Assembly (NCBI GenBank): GCA_947587565.1
Contig: CANPYA010000019.1
Span: 1 to 14,766 of the forward strand
Direction: 5' to 3'
Length of the DNA: 14,766 nucleotides
Source of the DNA: an uncultured Bacilli bacterium
Lineage (GTDB): Bacteria > Bacillota_I > Bacilli_A > RF39 > UBA660
Positions 7,700 through 13,057 of the stretch are shown piece by piece; position 1 is the stretch's first letter; every line of letters starts with the position of its first letter. The notes below the pieces were generated by a model. That model saw only the letters and a program-made list of their open reading frames with translations, was not told the origin of the DNA and ran no database searches. The position numbers and the translations under genes are program-made.

Positions 7700-8284
7700 A
7701 TGGAAAAGGTAGTATTTTGTTTAGCATTAGAAAGACAAAAAGGTGATTATAAAATAATAGATATTAATGATTTAATTAAGTCATTAGGGTTACCAATAGG
7801 TAGTATTACTAATGAAGAATGGGCCATTGATACATTTACTAAAATGTTTTCCGAAACTGAACTCAGAGAGGCCATTAAAAGAGGTAATATGGCAAGTCAA
7901 GAATACTTAAATGCACCATTAAAAATTATTAGTAATGAACATCATAGTTTACCAATTATTACAAAAGATGATTTTGAAGAATATTTTAAATTAAGAAATA
8001 GTAGAGAAAATATCAGTGGTCACTTAAAAAATAAAATATTTGGTTTATATAAAAAGATTGTTGAAAAAAAATTTGTTGATGAATCCTTTATAAATGGTTT
8101 ACTTAATAAAATGAAGATGGCTTTAAAAAGTAATCAAAAAAATGATATATTTAATTTAATTGAAATGAGTGGGATGGGTTATCATCAAATAAGACCAATT
8201 TATTTAGCTATTATGGAAGAAATAAAGAAAGAAAAAGAACAAGAAAATATCTTAAAATTAGAAAAATTAAATGATGTTGCGTAG
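7700..8284 (+). CDS. Protein of unknown function
   Basis: I do not recognise this family. ATG 7700 is preferred over the upstream ATG 7691 because the AAGGGG ribosome site (7685-7690) touches 7691 but is nine bases from 7700, giving 194 residues starting MEKVVFCLALERQKG. It is soluble, with no signal or membrane segment. The N-terminal 90 residues look mixed alpha/beta (DYKIIDINDLIKSLGLP, then an acidic stretch), and the C-terminal 100 residues look helical and very lysine-rich. No zinc or nucleotide motif is seen. It is a single-gene unit: a consensus promoter and tandem repeat sit upstream, and a terminator whose stem includes its last codons sits downstream. That suggests strong, independently regulated expression. 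Confidence 0.75.
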   Translation: MEKVVFCLALERQKGDYKIIDINDLIKSLGLPIGSITNEEWAIDTFTKMFSETELREAIKRGNMASQEYLNAPLKIISNEHHSLPIITKDDFEEYFKLRNSRENISGHLKNKIFGLYKKIVEKKFVDESFINGLLNKMKMALKSNQKNDIFNLIEMSGMGYHQIRPIYLAIMEEIKKEKEQENILKLEKLNDVA

Positions 8285-8299
8285 TCATTTAATTTTTTT
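8264..8299 (+). terminator. Strong intrinsic terminator overlapping the end of the 7700 gene
   Basis: An 11-bp perfect stem, AAATTAAATGA (8264-8274) with TCATTTAATTT (8285-8295), encloses a 10-base loop and continues into a T run to 8299. The stop codon TAG (8282-8284) is in the loop. Confidence 0.9.
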
Positions 8300-8310
8300 C
8301 ATGTTATAAT
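8282..8310 (+). promoter_or_regulatory. Extended -10 promoter directly against the xer start codon
   Basis: TATAAT (8305-8310) with extended TG (8302-8303) and a weak -35-like TAGTCA (8282-8287) at 17-base spacing. The expected transcription start, about seven bases downstream, falls on the ATG at 8317. Confidence 0.6.
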
Positions 8311-8316
8311 TTAAAT

Positions 8317-9228
8317 ATGAAGATAGAAGATGCCCAAGAAAAATTTATGGAATACTTAGATAAAGAATTAAATTATTCTAAAACGACTTTAGATGATTAT
8401 TCTTATGACTTAAAAGTGTATACAACTTATTTAAAATTAAAAAATAAAGATTATTTAAAAATAAATAAAGACGATATTATTGATTATTTAAAATATTTAG
8501 ATAATAAAAAATTTACAAATAAAACGATATCTAGAAATTTAAGTGGTTTAAGAAGTTTTTACAATTATTTAGTCGAAGTTAAATTACTTGAAGATAATAT
8601 TTTTAAGAAAATTAGAAATCCGAAAGTTAGTAAAAAATTACCTAATTATTTAAATACTTTAGAATTAGAACAATTATTAGATAGTATTAAAATAGATACT
8701 GATAATGATGAAGATAATGCTAAAGGTATCAAAGAAAAATGTTTAATTGAACTTATATATTCCACAGGTATTCGGGTAAGCGAAGCATCAAATATTAAAA
8801 TAGGAGATATTAGTTTAAGTGAAGGAACAATTAGAATCCTGGGTAAAGGAAATAAAGAAAGAATTGTTTATTTTGGAGAGATGGCTAAAGAGATATTAGA
8901 GAAATATTTAAAGATTCGCGAAGAAGAAAATATTAAAAATTGTGAGTATTTATTTTTAAATAAAAATGGGGATCAAATGAGTAGACAAAGTATGGAATAC
9001 TTAGTTAATATGGTAGTTAAAAATTCTTTAATAAAACATCATGTATCACCCCATACTCTAAGACATACTTTTGCCACCCATCTTTTAGATAATGGTGCCG
9101 ACATCAAAAGTGTGCAAGAACTTTTAGGACATAAAAATTTAAATACTACAGAAATATATACCCATGTTAGTAATGAAAGACTTAGAAGTGTGTATTTAAA
9201 GTGTCACCCGAATAAAGACCGTCAATAA
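8317..9228 (+). CDS. XerC/XerD-type tyrosine recombinase
   Basis: This 303-residue site-specific recombinase has an N-terminal SAM-like core-binding domain (about 5-90) and a C-terminal catalytic domain. All catalytic residues are present: R153 (STGIRVSEA), K177 (LGKGNKER), H246 and R249 (HTLRHTFATHLLDNGAD), H272 (LLGHKNLNTTEIYTH) and the nucleophile Y281. Length and the terminal VSNERLRSVYLKCHP match housekeeping XerC/XerD, which resolve chromosome dimers at dif, rather than phage integrases, which are usually longer. I cannot separate XerC from XerD. No Shine-Dalgarno sequence precedes ATG 8317, and the -10 box is only seven bases upstream, so the mRNA is probably leaderless. Isolated terminators on both sides make it a single-gene unit. 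No dif site was recognised nearby. Confidence 0.93.
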   Translation: MKIEDAQEKFMEYLDKELNYSKTTLDDYSYDLKVYTTYLKLKNKDYLKINKDDIIDYLKYLDNKKFTNKTISRNLSGLRSFYNYLVEVKLLEDNIFKKIRNPKVSKKLPNYLNTLELEQLLDSIKIDTDNDEDNAKGIKEKCLIELIYSTGIRVSEASNIKIGDISLSEGTIRILGKGNKERIVYFGEMAKEILEKYLKIREEENIKNCEYLFLNKNGDQMSRQSMEYLVNMVVKNSLIKHHVSPHTLRHTFATHLLDNGADIKSVQELLGHKNLNTTEIYTHVSNERLRSVYLKCHPNKDRQ

Positions 9229-9240
9229 AATGTCAAAATG

Positions 9241-9268
9241 AATGAGTTAGAGTTACAACTCATTTTTT
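9241..9268 (+). terminator. Intrinsic terminator after the recombinase gene
   Basis: AATGAGTT (9241-9248) pairs with AACTCATT (9257-9264) across an eight-base loop, followed by a T run to 9268. It lies between the xer stop and the ppdK promoter. Confidence 0.85.
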
Positions 9269-9271
9269 CTA

Positions 9272-9293
9272 TGTTAAAATATTCTTTAGGAGG
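9272..9293 (+). promoter_or_regulatory. ppdK extended -10 and ribosome site
   Basis: TG (9272-9273) plus TAAAAT (9275-9280) form an extended -10. AGGAGG (9288-9293), seven bases before ATG 9301, is a consensus ribosome site and fixes the ppdK start at 9301 rather than the in-frame ATG at 9238, which lies ahead of the terminator. Confidence 0.7.
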
Positions 9294-9300
9294 CTTTTTT

Positions 9301-10344
9301 ATGGCAAAAAAATATGTTTATTTGTTTTCCGAAGGAAACAAAGATATGCGAGAACTTTTAGGAGGTAAGGGGGCTAATTTAGCGGAAATGACTAATTTAG
9401 GTTTACCAATACCCCAAGGTTTTACAGTAACAACTGAAGCGTGTACAGATTATTATGAGAATGATAAAGTAGTAAGGAAAGAAATTGAAGAAGAGATTCT
9501 TGAGGCTTTAAAAAAATTAGAAAAATTACAAGGTAAGAAGTTTGGCGATGAAAAAAATCCTTTACTTGTATCAGTAAGAAGTGGCGCAAGAGCTAGTATG
9601 CCAGGAATGATGGATACAATTCTTAATTTAGGACTTAATGATAAATCCGTAGAAGGGTTTGCTAAGTCCACGGGTAATCCGCGTTTTGCGTATGACTCTT
9701 ATCGCCGGTTTATTCAAATGTATTCCGATGTCGTTATGGAAGTACCAAAATCTTATTTTGAAAAAATTATTGATGAATTAAAAAAAGAAAAAGGTATTAC
9801 TTATGATACGGAAATGACAACGGAAGATTTACAAGAATTAGTTAAAAGATTTAAAAAAGTTTATGAAGATAATATGGATGGGGAAGAATTCCCACAAGAT
9901 GTGTATGAGCAATTAATGGGAGCAGTTAAAGCGGTATTCCGTTCTTGGGATAATCCAAGAGCCATAGTTTACCGGAGAATGAATGATATTCCTGGTAGTT
10001 GGGGAACGGCTGTTAATATTCAAGCGATGGTCTTTGGTAATATGGGTAATACTTCGGGTACGGGTGTTGCATTTACAAGAAACCCAGCGACTGGCGAAAA
10101 AGGTATTTATGGCGAATACTTAATTAATGCCCAAGGAGAAGATGTCGTTGCGGGAGTTAGAACTCCAGAACCAATTACTAAACTAGAAACTGATTTACCA
10201 GAATGTTATTCGGAATTTATGCGTCTTGCTCAAAAGTTAGAAGATCATTATAAAGATATGCAAGATATGGAATTTACAATAGAAAATGGGAAGTTATATT
10301 TAAAAGAACAGCCCATGCGGCGATTAAAATTGCTTGTGATTTAG
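9301..10344 (+). CDS. ppdK: PPDK N-terminal fragment (ATP-grasp domain)
   Basis: This 347-residue reading frame starts MAKKYVYLFSEG. It holds the ATP-grasp domain: GGKGANLAEM (21-30), PIPQGFTVTTEAC (36-48), the arginine-rich phosphate loop SVRSGARASMPGMMDT (91-106), the segment GTAVNIQAMVFGNMG, and the acidic D322-x-E324 pair that binds metal-ATP. The final 13 residues or so (KEQPMRRLKLLVI) are an out-of-frame reading of the KRTAHAAIKIACD region and are not PPDK sequence. Without the histidine domain this fragment could not complete the reaction. Confidence 0.85.
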   Translation: MAKKYVYLFSEGNKDMRELLGGKGANLAEMTNLGLPIPQGFTVTTEACTDYYENDKVVRKEIEEEILEALKKLEKLQGKKFGDEKNPLLVSVRSGARASMPGMMDTILNLGLNDKSVEGFAKSTGNPRFAYDSYRRFIQMYSDVVMEVPKSYFEKIIDELKKEKGITYDTEMTTEDLQELVKRFKKVYEDNMDGEEFPQDVYEQLMGAVKAVFRSWDNPRAIVYRRMNDIPGSWGTAVNIQAMVFGNMGNTSGTGVAFTRNPATGEKGIYGEYLINAQGEDVVAGVRTPEPITKLETDLPECYSEFMRLAQKLEDHYKDMQDMEFTIENGKLYLKEQPMRRLKLLVI

Positions 10345-10355
10345 TTGATGAAGGA

Positions 10356-11924
10356 ATGATTACTCCGAAAGAAGCGGTTTTAAGAATTGAAGCGAAAAGT
10401 TTAGATCAATTATTACATCCAACTTTTGATAATGAGGCTTTAAAGAAAGCTCATGCTGTTGGAGAAGGTTTGCCAGCATCACCAGGAGCAGCCGCTGGAA
10501 AAGTAGTCTTTAGTGCGGAAGAAGCTAAAAGATTAGGTAAAGGTGGCGCAGGTGAAAGAGTAGTTCTAGTAAGACTTGAAACAACACCAGAAGATATTGA
10601 AGGTATGGTAGCGAGCCAAGGTATTTTAACCGCTAGAGGTGGTAGAACTAGTCATGCCGCTGTTGTAGCAAGAGGTATGGGTACTTGTTGTGTTGCCGGT
10701 TGTGGTGCTTTAAAAATTAATGAAGAGATAAAAGTCTTTGAATTAGGAGGAGTTACTTTTAAAGAAGGCGATTATATTTCTTTAGATGGTAATACTGGTA
10801 AAATATATGCCGGTGATGTTAAAACTAAAGATACTGAAATTGCTGGAGACTTTGGCCGTATTATGGACTGGGCTGATAAATATCGTCGTCTAGGTGTTAG
10901 AACTAATGCCGATAATCCAAGAGATACTAAAAAAGCCATTGAACTAGGGGCTGAAGGTATTGGGTTATGCAGGACAGAGCATATGTTCTTTGAAAGTGAC
11001 CGGATTCCAAAAATTAGAAAAATGATTTTAGCTAGTACGGTAGAAGAAAGAGAAAATGCTTTAAATGAACTTATTCCTTTCCAAAAGGGTGACTTTAAAG
11101 CCATGTATAAAGAATTAAAAGGTTTGCCTATGACCGTCCGTTATTTAGATCCACCTTTACATGAATTCTTACCTAATACGGAAGAAGAAATTAAGGAACT
11201 AGCTAAAGATATGCATTTAACTGTGGAAGATATTAAAAATAAATGTGATGAATTACATGAGTTTAATCCAATGATGGGTCACCGTGGTTGTCGTCTAGCC
11301 GTAACTTATCCAGAAATTGCCAGAATGCAAACAAGAGCTTTAATGGAAGCGGCGATTGAAGTTAAAGAAGAAGATGGATATGATATTGTCCCAGAAATTA
11401 TGATTCCTTTAGTTGGGGAAGTTAAAGAGTTAAAGTTTGTTAAAGATATTGTTATAGAAACTGCGGAACTTGTTAAAAAAGAAAAACATAGTGATATGAA
11501 ATATCATATTGGAACTATGATTGAAATTCCAAGGGCAGCCATAACGGCCGATAAGATTGCCGAAGAAGCCGAATTCTTCTCATTTGGAACGAATGATTTA
11601 ACCCAAATGACTTTTGGCTTTTCAAGAGATGATGCCGGTAAATTCTTAGATTCTTATTATCAAAATAAAATTTATGAAATTGATCCATTTGCGAAACTTG
11701 ATCAAGTTGGTGTTGGTGAACTAGTTAAGATGGCCGTTGAAAAAGGTAAAAAGACAAGGCCTGATATCAAATTAGGTATTTGTGGTGAACATGGTGGTGA
11801 ACCATCAAGTGTTGAATTCTGTCATAATGTTGGTTTAAATTATGTTTCTTGTTCACCATTTAGAGTTCCAATTGCGAGACTTGCTGCAGCACAAGCGGCT
11901 TTAAAAGAAAAACAAACAAAATAA
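10356..11924 (+). CDS. ppdK: PPDK C-terminal fragment (phosphohistidine and PEP domains)
   Basis: This 522-residue frame begins MITPKEAVLRIEA. Homology in this frame extends back to 10302, so the ATG is internal. The swivelling domain has the phosphate-carrying histidine in GGRTSHAAVVARGMG (H100). The PEP-binding barrel shows GLCRTEHMF, RYLDPPLHEFLP, GHRGCRLAVTYPEI, GTMIEIPRAA, FFSFGTNDLTQM and the catalytic cysteine in GICGEHGGEPSS (C476), ending with SCSPFRVPIARLAAAQAALK. An AAGGA sits directly against the ATG, too close to work as a ribosome site, so separate translation would rely on reinitiation after the stop at 10344. The domain is otherwise intact. Confidence 0.85.
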   Translation: MITPKEAVLRIEAKSLDQLLHPTFDNEALKKAHAVGEGLPASPGAAAGKVVFSAEEAKRLGKGGAGERVVLVRLETTPEDIEGMVASQGILTARGGRTSHAAVVARGMGTCCVAGCGALKINEEIKVFELGGVTFKEGDYISLDGNTGKIYAGDVKTKDTEIAGDFGRIMDWADKYRRLGVRTNADNPRDTKKAIELGAEGIGLCRTEHMFFESDRIPKIRKMILASTVEERENALNELIPFQKGDFKAMYKELKGLPMTVRYLDPPLHEFLPNTEEEIKELAKDMHLTVEDIKNKCDELHEFNPMMGHRGCRLAVTYPEIARMQTRALMEAAIEVKEEDGYDIVPEIMIPLVGEVKELKFVKDIVIETAELVKKEKHSDMKYHIGTMIEIPRAAITADKIAEEAEFFSFGTNDLTQMTFGFSRDDAGKFLDSYYQNKIYEIDPFAKLDQVGVGELVKMAVEKGKKTRPDIKLGICGEHGGEPSSVEFCHNVGLNYVSCSPFRVPIARLAAAQAALKEKQTK

Positions 11925-11961
11925 TTTATAGTAAAATGAATATACTATTAATGTATACTGT

Positions 11962-11990
11962 TTGACATTTTCATAAAAATATAGTATATT
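11962..11990 (+). promoter_or_regulatory. Strong promoter of the type III toxin-antitoxin module
   Basis: A perfect TTGACA (11962-11967), a 17-base spacer and TATATT (11985-11990) place the RNA start near 11997, just before the repeat array. A strong promoter ahead of the antitoxin repeats is the expected layout of type III systems. Confidence 0.85.
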
Positions 11991-12012
11991 TATATTGCAC
12001 TTGAGAAAGTGT

Positions 12013-12061
12013 GAAAATGTTTTTCGCTTCTGGATGGTGCGAATAATAAATGATTCCAGGC
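12013..12061 (+). repeat. Antitoxin RNA repeat unit 1 (49 nt)
   Basis: Begins GAAAATGTTTTTCGC. It differs from unit 2 mainly in the stem-2 arms. The toxin's processing site cannot be placed exactly from sequence, so the unit boundary is defined by the repeat period. Confidence 0.85.
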
Positions 12062-12110
12062 GACAATGTTTTTCGCTTCCAGGTGGTGCGACTAATAAAT
12101 GATCCTGGTT
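12062..12110 (+). repeat. Antitoxin RNA repeat unit 2 (49 nt)
   Basis: Begins GACAATGTTTTTCGC and is exactly 49 bases after unit 1. The opening GAAAATGT of a third unit follows at 12111-12118 before the terminator takes over. Confidence 0.85.
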
Positions 12111-12119
12111 GAAAATGTA

Positions 12120-12152
12120 GAAAAACTTCATCGTAAGATGGAGTTTTCTTTT
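12120..12152 (+). terminator. Terminator between antitoxin repeats and toxin gene
   Basis: ACTTCATC (12125-12132) pairs with GATGGAGT (12137-12144) across GTAA, with one T-G pair. The stem is lengthened by A-T pairs and followed by TTTT (12149-12152). In type III modules a partly read-through terminator here sets the excess of antitoxin RNA over toxin mRNA. Confidence 0.85.
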
Positions 12153-12186
12153 GCTTTATGGTATACTTTTTATGGAGTTGATGACA

Positions 12187-12654
12187 ATGGAAATAAAAAC
12201 AGGTTATTTATATCACATCAAAGATGAATATTTTGATGTCGTTAATGATGAAAATTTAATGCAAAATCACGAAAAAGGAAAGAAGAGACCTACTTATTTT
12301 ACAATTAAAGATAAAAATATTTTATGGTTTATTCCTATTAGTTCTAAGGTTGATAAATATCAAAAGATTATTGATAAAAAAATCGAAAAATATGGATTTT
12401 GCAATACTATAATAATTAGAAAAATTGCGGATGAAGATGCTGCTATACTATTACAAAATGCTTTTCCAACACTAGAAAAATATATAGACCATATTCATAC
12501 TGTTGATGGAGTACCACTAAGAGTTCCAACAGATTTACAAAATGAAATTAAAAGTTTATTTAAAAATATGATAGGGTTAAAAAAAAGAGGCACAAATTTA
12601 TTTTTCACGGATATAGACAAACTAAAAGAAAAAATGTTAGAAGAAATAAAATAA
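12187..12654 (+). CDS. cptN: Type III toxin, ToxN/AbiQ superfamily endoribonuclease (CptN-like)
   Basis: This 155-residue protein starts MEIKTGYLYHIKDEYFD. ATG 12187 is preferred because GGAG (12174-12177) lies nine bases upstream; earlier in-frame ATGs at 12151, 12172 and 12181 lack a usable ribosome site. Family features are the N-terminal 'G-x-L-Y-x-I-K-D-E-Y/F', KRPTYFTIKDKNILWFIPIS (residues about 34-53) with the 'PISSKVDKY' stretch, AFPTLEKYIDHI, DGVPLRVP, and the terminal KKRGTNLFFTDIDKLKEKM. ToxN-family toxins are small-barrel ribonucleases that cleave mRNA and are held inactive by their own repeat RNA, giving abortive phage defence or plasmid stability. The array, terminator and gene order here support the assignment more strongly than protein sequence alone. 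The CptN subgroup is my best match from memory; TenpN and ToxN look more distant. Catalytic residues were not verified. Confidence 0.85.
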   Translation: MEIKTGYLYHIKDEYFDVVNDENLMQNHEKGKKRPTYFTIKDKNILWFIPISSKVDKYQKIIDKKIEKYGFCNTIIIRKIADEDAAILLQNAFPTLEKYIDHIHTVDGVPLRVPTDLQNEIKSLFKNMIGLKKRGTNLFFTDIDKLKEKMLEEIK

Positions 12655-12694
12655 ATTCAAATAAGTCATTTTAAAAATAATGTTTTATAAATTT

Positions 12695-12719
12695 AATCTT
12701 ATTCATTCCGAATAAGATT
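12695..12719. other. Perfect 10-bp hairpin downstream of the toxin gene
   Basis: AATCTTATTC (12695-12704) and GAATAAGATT (12710-12719) are exact reverse complements around ATTCC. There is no T run on either side, so it is not a normal intrinsic terminator. It could protect the toxin mRNA 3' end, bind a protein, or be a recombination remnant. Confidence 0.5.
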
Positions 12720-12781
12720 GTGGTACAAGCGGCAATAAAAAGTAAAAATTAATAATATCAAAAAATTCAATAAGAGAAAAT

Positions 12782-12819
12782 AAAGGTAGGAATATAAAAT
12801 TTGTCCCTACCTTTTTTTT
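12782..12819 (+). terminator. Terminator of the toxin transcript
   Basis: AAAGGTAGG (12782-12790) pairs with CCTACCTTT (12806-12814) across a 15-base loop and runs into eight T (12812-12819). It is the best terminator downstream of the toxin gene. Confidence 0.9.
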
Positions 12820-12842
12820 ATCGATAGTAATGAATGAAGATT

Positions 12843-12880
12843 AAAAAAGAAAGACTTAATTGCCTTTCTTTAATTTTTTT
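12843..12880. terminator. Probable bidirectional terminator between convergent genes
   Basis: AAAGAAAG (12846-12853) pairs with CTTTCTTT (12864-12871). On the plus strand it is followed by AA and seven T; on the minus strand the stem runs into TTTT. It could serve the minus-strand nuclease gene and back up the toxin terminator. Confidence 0.6.
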
Positions 12881-12882
12881 AA

Positions 12883-12995
12883 TTATTTATCTAATGTTAT
12901 TATTAAATCTGATATTTCTTTTAGATTGTTATAATTTTTATTAAAGATATCTTTATTGTTTGCACAACAAGATAGCATAAATTATTATTTAACAT
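12883..12995 (-). other. Possible small or frameshifted reading frame downstream of the nuclease gene
   Basis: On the minus strand AGAGAGG (13005-13011) lies nine bases before an ATG at 12995. That frame gives only 24 hydrophobic residues and stops at 12921. In another frame, ATG 12978 to TAA 12883 reads 31 residues ending YNNLKEISDLIITLDK, which looks like a normal protein end. A good ribosome site paired with a protein-like tail in a different frame suggests a frameshifted small gene or a remnant. The rest of the 403-base gap between toxin and nuclease holds only the hairpins listed. Confidence 0.25.
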
Positions 12996-13057
12996 ACTAT
13001 TTTTCCTCTCTGTTTATTTTAGAATGTCATTTATTAATTAAATACAAAATTTAAGTT

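Larger units (their letters stand above)
9301..11924 (+). pseudogene. ppdK: ppdK, pyruvate phosphate dikinase, frameshifted by an internal deletion
   Basis: PPDK interconverts pyruvate, ATP and phosphate with PEP, AMP and PPi in the cytoplasm, and can replace or bypass pyruvate kinase. Together the two reading frames cover the whole family architecture: ATP-grasp domain, phosphohistidine domain and PEP/TIM-barrel domain. Frame 1 ends at TAG 10342-10344. The normal protein continues in frame 3 from 10302, which reads KRTAHAAIKIACDLVDEGMI into the downstream ORF. Compared with the usual 'LYxLQTRNGKRTA', six codons (L-Q-T-R-N-G) plus one base are missing, about 19 nt. The lost Gln and Arg (Q335 and R337 in the Clostridium symbiosum numbering) contact ATP, so even a ribosomal frameshift would not restore a normal site. 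No other damage is visible, so the lesion is recent or an assembly fault. Confidence 0.85.
11997..12152 (+). ncRNA. cptI: CptI/ToxI-like type III antitoxin RNA
   Basis: Two full 49-nt units and the first bases of a third lie between a strong promoter and a terminator, directly upstream of the toxin gene. In type III systems the toxin cuts this RNA into single repeats, each of which folds as a pseudoknot and blocks the toxin. Each unit here can form an interleaved H-type pseudoknot. In unit 1, stem 1 is UUCGC (12023-12027) with GCGAA (12039-12043), and stem 2 is CUGGA (12030-12034) with UCCAG (12055-12059). In unit 2 the stems are UCGC (12073-12076) with GCGA (12088-12091), and CCAGG (12079-12083) with CCUGG (12104-12108). 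Three of the five stem-2 pairs change on both sides. The flanking U-run and A-rich loop could form triplex contacts, as in known ToxI/CptI structures. Confidence 0.85.

Noticed and set aside
8317..9228. The tyrosine recombinase as integrase of the defence segment
   Set aside because: Its length and C-terminus match housekeeping Xer proteins, and it is separated from the defence genes by ppdK.
9238..9300. An N-terminal extension of PPDK from ATG 9238
   Set aside because: It would be translated through the xer terminator; the consensus AGGAGG and the family N-terminus both point to ATG 9301.
12013..12120. The 49-nt repeats as a short CRISPR array
   Set aside because: The units are contiguous with no spacers, differ in a covarying way, and sit between a promoter and a toxin gene; they fit a type III antitoxin RNA.
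12151..12186. An upstream start for the toxin (MLYGILF...)
   Set aside because: This ATG lies at the T run of the terminator and has no ribosome site; GGAG at 12174 fits ATG 12187.
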